Source: Sphingopyxis sp. BSN-002 (GTDB lineage: Bacteria > Pseudomonadota > Alphaproteobacteria > Sphingomonadales > Sphingomonadaceae). From it: a stretch of DNA of 64,000 bases. The notes below the pieces were generated by a model, which saw only the letters and a list, made by a program, of their open reading frames with translations, was not told where the DNA came from and did not search any database. Below, piece by piece: positions 43,854 to 52,908 of the stretch (positions are counted from its first letter, which is position 1; each line of letters opens with the position of its first letter). The stretch covers positions 2,622,501 through 2,686,500 of the forward strand of contig NZ_CP091804.1 of assembly GCF_022024275.1 (NCBI RefSeq). Reading direction: 5' to 3'. Position numbers and translations under genes: made by a program.

Positions 43854-46106
43854 ATGACGCAGACGCCGCGCCGCTGGCTTTTCGTGCTGACCATTCTGGT
43901 CGGCAGCTTCCTGCTTTTCCAGGTCCAGCCGATGGTGGCGCGCATGGTGCTGCCGAAACTGGGCGGCGCGCCGGCCGTATGGAACAGCGCGATGCTCGTC
44001 TATCAGGCGCTGCTGCTTGGCGGCTATGCCTATGCGCACTGGCTCGGCCGTTTCGAAATCCGGCGGCAGGCGATGATCCATATCGCCCTGTTTGTGCTCG
44101 CGGCGCTATGGCTGCCGCTTGGCATCGCGCAGATCGCGCCCCCGGCGCCGGGGCAGGAAGCCTTGTGGGTGCCGCTGCTCTTGCTCGCCTCGATCGGGCC
44201 GGTCTTCTTCGTCGTCTCGGCGCAGGCGCCGCTGATGCAGCGCTGGTTCGCCGCCGATAGCCGCGCAGGCGACCCCTATTATCTCTACGCTGCCTCCAAC
44301 CTCGGCAGCTTCGCGGGGCTGATCAGCTATCCCGCGCTCGTCGAGCCGAACATGCCGCTCGCGATGCAAAGCTGGGGCTGGACCGGCGGCTATGCCTTGC
44401 TCCTCCTGCTCGTCGCCGCGGCCGCGGCGGCGCGATGGAACAGCCATGTCGTTCATGAAGATGTCGCCGCCGGGGCGGACGAACCGCGTCCGACGCTTCG
44501 CCGCCAGCTCCACTGGCTGCTGATCGCTGCCGTGCCTTCGGGACTCATGCTGTCGACGACGACGCATCTCACGACCGACATTGTCGCGATGCCGCTGCTC
44601 TGGGTCCTGCCGCTCGGCCTCTATCTGCTCAGCTTCTCGATCGCATTCTCGAACGCCGAATCGGTGAAAGGAACGTTCCGCGTGCTTGCGCCCGCGATCC
44701 TGCTGATTGCCGGCGGGCAGGCGTTGCTCAGCACGAGCGGCGGGACGATGCTGATCGCGTTCATGAGCCTGGTGATGCTGTTCGTCGTTGCGACCACGCT
44801 GCACGATTATCTGCACCATCTTCGCCCCTCACCGCAATATCTGACCCTTTTCTATCTGATCATGTCCGCCGGCGGCGTGCTCGGCGGGCTCTTTGCGGCG
44901 CTTATCGCACCGCTGCTGTTCGACTGGGTTTACGAACATCCGATTCTGGTTCTCGCCGCGGCGATGTTGCTGCCGCTGCCGGCGCTGTTCCCGTGGGAAC
45001 AGTGGCTGAAGATTTCGAAACCGCTTCCCGTGGTCCTGCTGCTGCTGGCGGTGGGCGCCTTTGCCAGCTGGAAACTGGCGAGCGACTGGAACGGCACCTT
45101 CAACGGTCTGAACGGCCTTTGGGCCGGGATCACGCTTGCGGTCGGCCTGCTCGTGATCGGCTGGCGCTGGGCCTATGTGCTGGCGATCGCGATGCTGATG
45201 CTGGGTGTCGGCGGTGTCGAGACGCTGAAGAACAGCACCGACGGTTCGCGGGTCCGCAGCTATTTCGGGGTCTATACGGTCACCGAGGATGCCTATCGCA
45301 ACCAGCGGCGACTGGCGCACGGTACGACGCTTCACGGTCTTCAGCGGACGGATGCAGGACATCAACTCGAACCGACGACCTATTACGGTCACAAGTCCGG
45401 GGTCGGCCTGACGCTCGACAAGGCGAACGCGCTTGCGGGGCCGAATGCGTCCGTCGGCATCGTCGGGCTCGGTGCCGGGACGCTGTCCTGTTACCGCCGT
45501 CCCGGTCAGGCATGGACGATCTTCGAAATCGATCCCGCGATGGCCAAAATCGCGCGCGATCCCTCGAAATTCACCTTCATCAGCAAATGTGCACCCGACG
45601 TGCCGATCGTGATCGGCGACGCGCGGTTGCAGATCGCGAAGCTGCCGCCGGCGCAGTTCGACATACTGGTCATCGATGCCTTCTCGTCCGACGCCATCCC
45701 GCTGCATCTGCTGACCGAAGAAGCGATCGGCATCTATGCGCGGGCGCTCAAGCCCGGCGGTATCCTGCTCATTCACATCTCGAACCGCTTTTTCGATCTC
45801 GAGCCGGTCCTCGCCGCCGAAGCAAAGGCGCGCGGCTGGAGTGCCGCCATCCGGCTCGACCCGTCGGGCGCCACCGATCCGATGGCGCGCGATTATGGCA
45901 ATCTGACGTCCTCGAACTGGGTTGCGCTGACCGCGACGCCGGAGCGCATGCAGCAGCTGACGGGCGGCCTGAAACCGCGCAAGCAGGGAAGCAAGGATGG
46001 CGTATGGGTGCCCCTTGCCTCACGCCCGGGCTTCACGCGCTGGACCGACGATTATTCCTCGACCCTGCCCATCCTCCTCTGGGGTCACCTGATCGGGAAG
46101 ACCTGA
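43854..46106 (+). CDS. Spermidine-synthase-like protein fused to a membrane domain
   Basis: The 750-aa protein has an N-terminal half (about 1-440) with about ten to twelve hydrophobic segments, starting RRWLFVLTILVGSFLLFQVQ and including GVLGGLFAALIAPLLFDW. A soluble SAM-type domain (about 510-750) with VGIVGLGAGTLSCY, WTIFEIDPAMAKIA and FDILVIDAFSSDAIPLHLLT resembles spermidine synthases. The fusion is seen in several alphaproteobacterial proteins of unknown role. Whether it transfers aminopropyl groups is not established. It starts 20 bases after hemB and is tail-to-head with the carbonic anhydrase gene. Confidence 0.82.
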   Translation: MTQTPRRWLFVLTILVGSFLLFQVQPMVARMVLPKLGGAPAVWNSAMLVYQALLLGGYAYAHWLGRFEIRRQAMIHIALFVLAALWLPLGIAQIAPPAPGQEALWVPLLLLASIGPVFFVVSAQAPLMQRWFAADSRAGDPYYLYAASNLGSFAGLISYPALVEPNMPLAMQSWGWTGGYALLLLLVAAAAAARWNSHVVHEDVAAGADEPRPTLRRQLHWLLIAAVPSGLMLSTTTHLTTDIVAMPLLWVLPLGLYLLSFSIAFSNAESVKGTFRVLAPAILLIAGGQALLSTSGGTMLIAFMSLVMLFVVATTLHDYLHHLRPSPQYLTLFYLIMSAGGVLGGLFAALIAPLLFDWVYEHPILVLAAAMLLPLPALFPWEQWLKISKPLPVVLLLLAVGAFASWKLASDWNGTFNGLNGLWAGITLAVGLLVIGWRWAYVLAIAMLMLGVGGVETLKNSTDGSRVRSYFGVYTVTEDAYRNQRRLAHGTTLHGLQRTDAGHQLEPTTYYGHKSGVGLTLDKANALAGPNASVGIVGLGAGTLSCYRRPGQAWTIFEIDPAMAKIARDPSKFTFISKCAPDVPIVIGDARLQIAKLPPAQFDILVIDAFSSDAIPLHLLTEEAIGIYARALKPGGILLIHISNRFFDLEPVLAAEAKARGWSAAIRLDPSGATDPMARDYGNLTSSNWVALTATPERMQQLTGGLKPRKQGSKDGVWVPLASRPGFTRWTDDYSSTLPILLWGHLIGKT

Positions 46107-46661
46107 ATGACCTATAGCGACGTCAGCATCATCAGTGTGAACGGCAAGACGCCGCAGATCGACCCGAGCGCCTTCATCGCGCCCGGCTGCCGCATCATCG
46201 GCGATGTCGTGATCGGGCCGGACGTCAGCATCTGGTACAATTGCGTGCTTCGCGCCGACGTCAGTCGCATCGTCGTCGGCGCGCGCTCGAATATCCAGGA
46301 CGGCAGCGTCGTCCATTGCGACGGCCCGATGCCGCACCGCCCCGACGGCTTTCCGACGATCATCGGCGAGGATGTGCTGATCGGGCATATGGCGATGGTG
46401 CATGGCTGCACGCTCGCCGACCGCGCGTTCGTGGGGCTGAAGGCGACCGTGATGAACGGCTGCCGCATCGGCAGCGACGCGATGCTTGCGGCCGGCGCGC
46501 TGCTCACCGAGAACAAGGAAATCCCCGATCGCGAACTCTGGGCGGGATCGCCCGCACGACGGGTGCGCGAGATCGACGATGCGCAGGCCGCGGGGATGCA
46601 GATGGGCGTCGCGCACTATGTGCATAACGGCCGCATGCACAAGGCGGCGATCGAAGGCTGA
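46107..46661 (+). CDS. Gamma-class carbonic anhydrase-like hexapeptide protein
   Basis: The 184-aa protein is a left-handed beta-helix of hexapeptide repeats. Zinc-ligand histidines are seen in GSVVHCDG and VLIGHMAMVHGC, and YNCVLRADVSRIVVGARSNIQDG is the family core. YrdA/CaiE-type proteins bind zinc and may hydrate CO2, though many are inactive. Its ATG directly abuts the stop of the membrane-fused synthase gene, so they are probably co-translated. Confidence 0.9.
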   Translation: MTYSDVSIISVNGKTPQIDPSAFIAPGCRIIGDVVIGPDVSIWYNCVLRADVSRIVVGARSNIQDGSVVHCDGPMPHRPDGFPTIIGEDVLIGHMAMVHGCTLADRAFVGLKATVMNGCRIGSDAMLAAGALLTENKEIPDRELWAGSPARRVREIDDAQAAGMQMGVAHYVHNGRMHKAAIEG

Positions 46662-46665
46662 AACG

Positions 46666-46699
46666 AAAAGGGCGCCCCGGTTCCGCGGGGCGCCCTTTT
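46666..46699. terminator. Bidirectional terminator
   Basis: AAAAGGGCGCCCCG (46666-46679) and CGGGGCGCCCTTTT (46686-46699) form a perfect 14-bp stem with a six-base loop. The A and T ends give a T tract on each strand. It lies between the convergent carbonic anhydrase and PuuD-like genes and would end both. Confidence 0.88.
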
Positions 46700-46716
46700 C
46701 CGAAGATTGGCCGGTG

Positions 46717-47298
46717 TCAGCCGTTGTTGGCGTTCACCATCGCATAGAGCATCGGGATCGACAGCAGCGTATTGGTCCGCGAAAAGATCATCGCGGTCTT
46801 CGCGGCGGCGGCTTTCGTCGCGTCGTCGGCTTCGACGATGCCCAGCGCCTTCTTCTGGTTCGGCCAGATCACGAACCAGACGTTGAATGCCATGACGAGA
46901 CCCAGCCACATGCCCGCCCCGATCAGCTTGAAATTGGGGTCCGAGAAGGTCAGCGCCGGAATCGCATATTTGTTGTGAAAGGCGATGCCCAGCCCGAGGA
47001 GTACGGTGATCAGCGCCGCCCAGCGAAACCAGAACAGCGCAGCAGGCGCGATATGCTTCGATACGCCGGGCTTCAGTTCGGCCGGAATTTTGGGCATCGT
47101 CGGAATCTGGACGAAGTTGAAATAATAGAGCAGCCCGATCCACAGGATGCCGAAGAAGGTGTGCAGCCAGCGCAGGATCGCGTTGCCTGCGGTTATACCG
47201 TCTGTGAAATACTGGCCGTTAAGCCCCAGCATCAGCGCGATCGCGAGCACCAGCCCGGCAATCAGTACCGCGTGCAGATTCCCGAAAAACTTGTCCAT
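46717..47298 (-). CDS. Urate hydroxylase PuuD-like membrane protein
   Basis: The 193-aa protein starts at ATG 47298, eight bases behind GAGGGG; ATG 47304 is in frame too. Five or six membrane segments are visible, including NLHAVLIAGLVLAIALMLGL and ILRWLHTFFGILWIGLLYY. The histidines HTFFGILW and HIAPAALFWFRW plus NVWFVIWPNQKKALG match the membrane domain at the N-terminus of PuuD (DUF989). The cytochrome c part is absent, so it may be a stand-alone haem or quinone-linked domain. Substrate is unknown. Confidence 0.75.
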   Translation of the reverse strand: MDKFFGNLHAVLIAGLVLAIALMLGLNGQYFTDGITAGNAILRWLHTFFGILWIGLLYYFNFVQIPTMPKIPAELKPGVSKHIAPAALFWFRWAALITVLLGLGIAFHNKYAIPALTFSDPNFKLIGAGMWLGLVMAFNVWFVIWPNQKKALGIVEADDATKAAAAKTAMIFSRTNTLLSIPMLYAMVNANNG

Positions 47299-47377
47299 AT
47301 GCATTCCCCCTCGCTTGTTTCCGGTGCCGTGCGACCCGGACCCGGTGACAGCGATATGACAGCGAAGGGGGCCGGAC

Positions 47378-48049
47378 TCAACTTTTGTCGGCGGCGGCTT
47401 CTTCGGGGATGGCGAGTCCGTTCTTCAGCATCACCGGGACCTGGCTCAGCGTAAAGAGGAAGGAAAGGGCCGTTACCCCCCAGACCTTGATGGTCAGCCA
47501 CAGGTCGAAGCTCATCTGCTTTGCCTGGATCATCTCGTACATCACATGGTTTGCGATGCCGAGCGCGGCGAAGAACAGGCCCCAGTTGCGCGACAGCAGC
47601 AGCCAGCCTCTTTCGGTCAGGCCATCGAGCGCCGACTGCAGCAGATATTTGAGCATCGGCCGCCCGAACCACCAGCCGCCGAGCAGCAGCACCGCGAATG
47701 CGGCATAGATGATTGTCGGCTTCATCACGATGAAACGCTCGTCGTGGAACCAGATCGTCAGCGCACCGAAACCGAGGACGAGGATGCTCGACATCCACAG
47801 CATCGGCGAAATCCTGCCGAGCTTCCATTTCGATACGGCCATCGCGACGATGATCGCGACCATGAAAGCCACGGTGCCCTTGATCGCAGCGGTCGTGGCC
47901 GCAAAGGCGCCTTCGCCGCCCGAGTTCAGCTTATAGGTCAGGAAGAAGATCAGCAGCGGCGCGAAGTCGATCGCGAAATTCAGTCCGCCATGTTTGGCGG
48001 GCGGCGGCGCGGGGACCGCTTCGGGGCCTGTCGGGAGTTGGTCGCTCAT
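47378..48049 (-). CDS. yciB: Inner-membrane-spanning protein YciB (septation protein A)
   Basis: The 223-aa protein has five or so membrane segments (for example LNFAIDFAPLLIFFLTY, TVAFMVAIIVAMAVSKW). It also has the family signatures FHDERFIVMKPTIIYAAFA and RNWGLFFAALGIANHVMYE, then TIKVWGVTALSFLFTLSQVP. YciB (IspZ) is needed for normal septation and membrane integrity in some bacteria. The start overlaps the ftsY stop by four bases. Confidence 0.93.
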   Translation of the reverse strand: MSDQLPTGPEAVPAPPPAKHGGLNFAIDFAPLLIFFLTYKLNSGGEGAFAATTAAIKGTVAFMVAIIVAMAVSKWKLGRISPMLWMSSILVLGFGALTIWFHDERFIVMKPTIIYAAFAVLLLGGWWFGRPMLKYLLQSALDGLTERGWLLLSRNWGLFFAALGIANHVMYEMIQAKQMSFDLWLTIKVWGVTALSFLFTLSQVPVMLKNGLAIPEEAAADKS

Positions 48050-48972
48050 CGGATGTTTCCGGCAATGATGCCTGCAATTTCGTCGGCGTCGAAGGGACGG
48101 AGGTCGTCGATCGTCTCGCCGATGCCGATCGCGTGGATGGGAAGGCCGTGGCGTTCGGCCGCGGCGACGAGGACGCCGCCGCGCGCAGTGCCGTCGAGCT
48201 TGGTCATCACCAGCCCGGTCACGCCCGCGACCTCGCGGAAGACGTCGATCTGCGACAGCGCATTCTGCCCGGTCGTCGCATCGAGGACGAGCACGACATC
48301 ATGTGGCGCGGCGGGATTGAGGCGTCCGAGGACGCGCTTGATCTTTTCAAGTTCATCCATCAGTTCGCGCTTGTTCTGCAAGCGGCCCGCGGTGTCGACG
48401 ATCAGCACGTCGATGCCGGTCGCGGTCGCCTTTTTGACTGCGTCGAAGACGATTCCGGCGGCGTCGCCACCCTCGGGTCCCGCCATGATCGGCACGTCGA
48501 GCCGTTCGGCCCAGACCTTCAGTTGCCCGATCGCAGCGGCGCGAAAGGTGTCGCCCGCGACGAGCATCACACCATAATCCTGTTCCTGGAACAGGTGCGC
48601 CAGCTTGGCGATCGTCGTCGTCTTGCCCGATCCGTTGACGCCGATGACGAGAATCACCTGCGGGCGCGGGAAGGCATCGATCTCGAGCGGCTCGGCAACC
48701 GGGCGCAGCACCGCGCCGATTTCCTCGGCGACGACCTTGCGCAGTTCGTCGGTGCCGTTTGCGGCGACGTCGCGGCGTTCGGACAGACGGTCACGGATGC
48801 GCGCGGCCATCGTCGGGCCGAGATCGGCGGTGATCAGTGCGTCCTCGATGCGGTCGAGATCCTCGTCGTCGAGACGCGACTTGCCGGTCAGTCCCGACAG
48901 ATTCTCGCCAAGGCGCTCGGACGTGCGCCTGAGGCCGCCGAGCAGCCGTTCGCTCCAGCTGAGACCGCTCAT
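48046..48972 (-). CDS. ftsY: Signal recognition particle receptor FtsY
   Basis: The 308-aa GTPase lacks the long acidic A domain of E. coli FtsY. The N domain (about 1-95, LSWSERLLGGLRRTSERLGE) is followed by the G domain with GVNGSGKTTTIAKLA, DTFRAAAIGQL, VDTAGRLQNKREL and TKLDGTARGG. It docks SRP-bound ribosomes at the membrane. The start ATG 48972 overlaps the mtaB stop (ATGA). Its partner Ffh is 3.9 kb away on the opposite strand. Confidence 0.97.
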   Translation of the reverse strand: MSGLSWSERLLGGLRRTSERLGENLSGLTGKSRLDDEDLDRIEDALITADLGPTMAARIRDRLSERRDVAANGTDELRKVVAEEIGAVLRPVAEPLEIDAFPRPQVILVIGVNGSGKTTTIAKLAHLFQEQDYGVMLVAGDTFRAAAIGQLKVWAERLDVPIMAGPEGGDAAGIVFDAVKKATATGIDVLIVDTAGRLQNKRELMDELEKIKRVLGRLNPAAPHDVVLVLDATTGQNALSQIDVFREVAGVTGLVMTKLDGTARGGVLVAAAERHGLPIHAIGIGETIDDLRPFDADEIAGIIAGNIR

Positions 48973-50177
48973 GCCGCGATCATCCTGTCGCCGTCGCGGC
49001 CGGTCAGGCGGACGCGAACAATGCTGCCGGGCCCGGCGGGCCTCGCGAGCGTCAACGCGGCGAAATTCTCGGCATGGCCGGTCAGCCCGTCGCGCTCGAC
49101 GAGCATCGAGGCGGTGTGGCCGACCTGGGCATCGAGCCAACGCTGACGGCGGAAGGCGTTGGCCTCGCGCAGCTTTGCGGCCCGCTCGCGGGCAATGCCG
49201 CGGCCGACCTGGGGCATGCGTGCAGCGGGCGTTCCGGCGCGCGGGCTGTAGGGAAAGATATGGCCGAAGACGATGTCGCAATCGTCGATCAGGGCCATGC
49301 TGTTGGCAAACATGTCGTCATCCTCGGTCGGAAATCCGGCGATCAGGTCGGCGCCGATGGCGATTTCGGGGCGGGCCGCCTTGAGCCGTTCGGTCAGGCC
49401 CACGGCATCGGCGCGGCGGTGGCGGCGCTTCATCCGCGTCAGCACCATGTCGTCGCCTGCCTGCAGCGACAGGTGGACGTGCGGCATCAGGCGCGCTTCC
49501 TGCGTCAGCAGCGCAAACAGCGCGTCGTCGACACGATCCGGGTCGAGCGACGAGAGGCGCAGGCGCTCGACCGGTAACGCCAGCAAGGCTTCGACGAGCG
49601 CCGCGAGGCTTGTGCCGCTGTCGTCGCCATAGCTGGCAAGGTCGACGCCGGTCAGGACGATCTCGCGCTGGCCACGGTCGAGCGCGATGCGCGCGGCGTC
49701 GACGACGGCGCCGGCGGTCGCGGAGCGGGCGGTGCCGCGCGCGATGACCGTCGCGCAGAAGGTGCAGCTATGCGAGCAGCCCGTCTGGACGCCGAGAAAC
49801 GCGCGGGCGTGGTCGGGCCCGGAGAGGGCGGGGGCGTAGGTCGGCGAAGCCGGGATAGCGGCACCGCCATAGCTTTGCGCCAGGCCCTTGGCATCGTTCG
49901 CGACGACGCGCGCGCCCATCGCCGCAAAGGCATCGCGTTCGAGCTCCGCGGCGCAACCGGTGACCACGACCTCGGCGCCGGGGTGCTCGCGCAGCGCGCG
50001 CCGTACTGCCTGCCGCGCCTGCCGCACCGCCTCGTCGGTCACTGCGCAGCTGTTGAAGACGATCGTATCGGGCGCACCCGCCGCCTTTACGGCCGCACGA
50101 ACCGCCTCGCCCTCGGCGATGTTGAGCCGGCAACCGAAATTGACGACCTCGACGCGGTCGGCGGTGGCAACGCTCAT
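48969..50177 (-). CDS. mtaB: tRNA t6A37 methylthiotransferase MtaB
   Basis: The 402-aa radical-SAM enzyme has an N-terminal MTTase domain with NFGCRLNIAEG and VFNSCAVTDEA, and the radical-SAM motif GCSHSCTFCATVIARG (CxxxCxxC). A third cysteine at the N-terminus (VTGCAAELE) supports a second cluster. A TRAM-like domain ends the protein. It converts t6A37 to ms2t6A37 in tRNAs reading ANN codons. It is linked by four-base overlaps to dapF above and ftsY below. Confidence 0.95.
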   Translation of the reverse strand: MSVATADRVEVVNFGCRLNIAEGEAVRAAVKAAGAPDTIVFNSCAVTDEAVRQARQAVRRALREHPGAEVVVTGCAAELERDAFAAMGARVVANDAKGLAQSYGGAAIPASPTYAPALSGPDHARAFLGVQTGCSHSCTFCATVIARGTARSATAGAVVDAARIALDRGQREIVLTGVDLASYGDDSGTSLAALVEALLALPVERLRLSSLDPDRVDDALFALLTQEARLMPHVHLSLQAGDDMVLTRMKRRHRRADAVGLTERLKAARPEIAIGADLIAGFPTEDDDMFANSMALIDDCDIVFGHIFPYSPRAGTPAARMPQVGRGIARERAAKLREANAFRRQRWLDAQVGHTASMLVERDGLTGHAENFAALTLARPAGPGSIVRVRLTGRDGDRMIAA

Positions 50178-50980
50178 CCGAAGCGCGTCCAGTCGGTCTC
50201 GCCGTCGTACACGCGCGTCGCGGCGCCGCTCATCACGATCGGTTCACCGGGCGCCCAACGGATGATCAGGTCGCCGCCGGGCAGCGAGACGGTCACGGGC
50301 GACTGTACCTTTCCGGCGCGGATCGCCGCAACCGCGGTCGCGCATGCGCCGGTGCCGCACGCCTGTGTCAGTCCGACTCCGCGCTCCCAGACGCGAAGCT
50401 GGAGCTGGTTTTCGCCGTCGAGGCTCGCGACATTGACGTTGACGCGCTCAGGGAACAGCGGGTCGGTCTCGATCCGCGGGCCGAGTTCGTCGAGCGCGAC
50501 GGCGTCGGCCTCGGGCACGAAGAAGATGATATGCGGATTGCCGACATTGACCGCCGCGCCATGTTCCAGTTCGTCCCACGCAACCGGCATGTCGCGCGTG
50601 TCCATCGGCATCGCGAGCGGGATATGCTCCCAGTCGAACACGGGTTCGCCGAGCACGACTTCGGCGCCGCCGTCGGCGGGGGTGACGCGGAGCATCCCGC
50701 CCAGCGTCTCGATCACGGCGGGCTGGCCGAGCAGGGTCGCGACGCAGCGCGTCGCATTGCCGCACGCCTCGACCTCGCCGCCGTCGGCGTTGAAGATGCG
50801 CATCTTCACATCGGCCTTGGTCGACGGTTCGAGCAGGATCAGCTGGTCGCAGCCGATGCCGTGACGCCGGTCGGCAATCGCGTGCGCACGCGCCGGCGTC
50901 ATCTCGACGCTCTGCTCGCGCGCATCGATCACGACGAAGTCGTTGCCGAGGCCGTGCATCTTGGTGAAGCGGTCCGCCAT
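50174..50980 (-). CDS. dapF: Diaminopimelate epimerase
   Basis: The 268-aa enzyme starts at ATG 50980. The active-site cysteines sit in EACGNATRCVA and TQACGTGACATAV. RFTKMHGLGNDFVVIDAR and GCDQLILLEPS are typical. It inverts LL- to meso-diaminopimelate for peptidoglycan and lysine. The next gene, mtaB, overlaps its stop by four bases. A longer frame to 51157 reads a basic, non-conserved sequence and is rejected as the start. Confidence 0.97.
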   Translation of the reverse strand: MADRFTKMHGLGNDFVVIDAREQSVEMTPARAHAIADRRHGIGCDQLILLEPSTKADVKMRIFNADGGEVEACGNATRCVATLLGQPAVIETLGGMLRVTPADGGAEVVLGEPVFDWEHIPLAMPMDTRDMPVAWDELEHGAAVNVGNPHIIFFVPEADAVALDELGPRIETDPLFPERVNVNVASLDGENQLQLRVWERGVGLTQACGTGACATAVAAIRAGKVQSPVTVSLPGGDLIIRWAPGEPIVMSGAATRVYDGETDWTRFG

Positions 50981-51029
50981 AGCTCGCGCATGTAAGGGCG
51001 CGAGCGTGCGAAGTCTAGCGATGTGGGCC

Positions 51030-52679
51030 CTATGCCGTCTTGCGCAGCGGCTCTTCGCCCGCGCCGGGTGAGCCGCCCTGCGGCAGCGCCGGCGCGCGAA
51101 GCAGGCCGCGGTCGGCGAGCAGGCGCGCAGTGTCCTCGGCCGAGGTCGCCCGGCCATAATACCAGCCCTGCCCCTTCGAGCAGCCGAGCCGCGTCAGTTC
51201 GATCGCCGTCGCCTCGTCCTCGACGCCTTCGGCGGTGATCGGCATCGCAAGGCTCTCGCCAAGCCGCACGATCGCGACGACGATCGCCTGCGCGTCGGCG
51301 CTGCCGCGCATCGCGGCGATAAAGCTGCGGTCGATCTTAATCCGGTCGAAGGGGAGCGCGCGCAGATGCGACAGCGAGCTGTAGCCGGTGCCGAAGTCGT
51401 CGAGGCTGAGCGAGACGCCCTGATTCTTGAGACTGGTGACGATCGAGCGGACCAGCGGCAGATTCTCGAACAGCGAGCTTTCGGTGATTTCGACCTCGAG
51501 CTGGCTCGCGGGGAAGCCGACCTCGACGAGCAGCTTGGTAAGCTTCTGGCTGAACCACGGATCCTTGAGCTGCTGGGGCGAGATATTCACTGCGAGCATG
51601 ATCGACGGATCCCAGCTCTTGGCCGCCTCCATCGCATGGCGGATCACCTGCAGCGACAATTCGCCGATCAATCCGCTCTCTTCTGCCACGGGGATGAAGC
51701 GCTCGGGCGGGATCAGGCCATATTCGGGCGATTCCCAGCGCATGAGCATCTCGAAGCCGAGCAGGCGGCCGCTCGCGATATCGACCTGCGGCTCGAAATG
51801 CGGAACGAATTCGCCGCGCGGCATGCCGTCGCGGATGCCGGTCTCGATCTGGTTGCGGACCTGCACCGCCATTTCCATGCCCTGTTCGAACCAGATGTGA
51901 CGGTTCCGGCCTTCGTCCTTGCAATGATACATCGCGATGTCGGCCTGCCGGACCATCGTTTCCATCGTCATGCTGGCGTCGGTCGCGAGCGCGATACCGA
52001 GTGAGGCGCCGATGCGGATCTGCTGTGCGTCATGCGCGACGGTGGCTTCGAGCGTCGTCACAAGTTCGGCCGCGAGCGCGTCGATATTGCCGCGAACGCC
52101 GGGTTCGAACTGCAGCATCGCGACGAACTCGTCGCCGCCGAGGCGGGCTTTGGTCGCATTGGGGGGCAGCACCGCGCTGATGCGTTCGGCCGCGACCTGC
52201 AACACGCGGTCGCCCGCGGCATGGCCATGGATGTCGTTGACGGTCTTGAAGTGATCGAGATCGAGCAGGAAGAGTGCGACATGGCGGTGTTCGGCGGTCG
52301 CGGTCGCGATCATCTGCTGTCCCTTGGCCAGCAGTGCGCGGCGATTGAGAAAGCCCGTCAGCGGATCGGTATCGGCCAGATAGCGTGCGCGCTGTTCGGC
52401 GTCGGTGCGCTCGCGGATTTCGCGATTGAGATCTTCATAGCGGCGCCAACCGAACAGGATCAGCGCGATGTTCAGGATCAGCGCGACCGACAATACCTTG
52501 TCGGGGCCGCCGCCGATGCCGATCAGCCCGCGAACCACCGCCTGCATCACGCTGCCGCCGGTCCCCACGAACAGGACGATCGCCGCCACAACGATGCCCC
52601 CCGCGATGATATCCCGCTTCGCATCCTCGCTGCGGTTGCGAGGCTTCGGTTCCGCCATCATGTTTTCATTCCCCACCAT
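51030..52679 (-). CDS. GGDEF-EAL domain protein, membrane-bound
   Basis: The 549-aa protein is taken to start at ATG 52679; ATG 52661 is also in frame. One or two membrane segments (about 27-75) precede a GGDEF domain (about 115-280, RLGGDEFVAMLQ), which has an intact GGDEF motif. An EAL domain (about 290-530) follows with FEMLMRWESPEYG (EML in place of EAL, but ExLxR kept) and DDFGTGYSSLSHLRALP. It may make or break cyclic di-GMP; the EAL-type catalytic motif is largely intact. The sensory input is unclear. Confidence 0.9.
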   Translation of the reverse strand: MVGNENMMAEPKPRNRSEDAKRDIIAGGIVVAAIVLFVGTGGSVMQAVVRGLIGIGGGPDKVLSVALILNIALILFGWRRYEDLNREIRERTDAEQRARYLADTDPLTGFLNRRALLAKGQQMIATATAEHRHVALFLLDLDHFKTVNDIHGHAAGDRVLQVAAERISAVLPPNATKARLGGDEFVAMLQFEPGVRGNIDALAAELVTTLEATVAHDAQQIRIGASLGIALATDASMTMETMVRQADIAMYHCKDEGRNRHIWFEQGMEMAVQVRNQIETGIRDGMPRGEFVPHFEPQVDIASGRLLGFEMLMRWESPEYGLIPPERFIPVAEESGLIGELSLQVIRHAMEAAKSWDPSIMLAVNISPQQLKDPWFSQKLTKLLVEVGFPASQLEVEITESSLFENLPLVRSIVTSLKNQGVSLSLDDFGTGYSSLSHLRALPFDRIKIDRSFIAAMRGSADAQAIVVAIVRLGESLAMPITAEGVEDEATAIELTRLGCSKGQGWYYGRATSAEDTARLLADRGLLRAPALPQGGSPGAGEEPLRKTA

Positions 52680-52908
52680 CGCGCCCTTTATGGCGGGGAG
52701 CGGTGAACTTTGCGTTAAGTGCGGGCGCGACGCGGCGCTTGCGTTTCCGGGCGTTTTTGCGTAAAGGCGCCGCGTCCGGAGGCATATTGCACCCGGGCAG
52801 ATACGACATCCGCGACGGAAAATACTGTCCACGGATACCGCTGGTTGGCGAGGTTTCGCTCACCGGCGTGTTTTGCGTTGCGGTCGTCAGAAGGGACTTT
52901 TTAGGCGC

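Noticed and set aside
51030..52679. Degenerate, inactive EAL domain in the GGDEF-EAL protein
   Set aside because: EML replaces EAL, but the required ExLxR pattern (EMLMR) and DDFGTGYSSL are kept, so loss of activity is not supported.
52680..52908. Possible 4.5S SRP RNA upstream of ffh
   Set aside because: I could not find the SRP-domain tetraloop and internal-loop sequences; nothing distinctive was seen in this 229-base gap.
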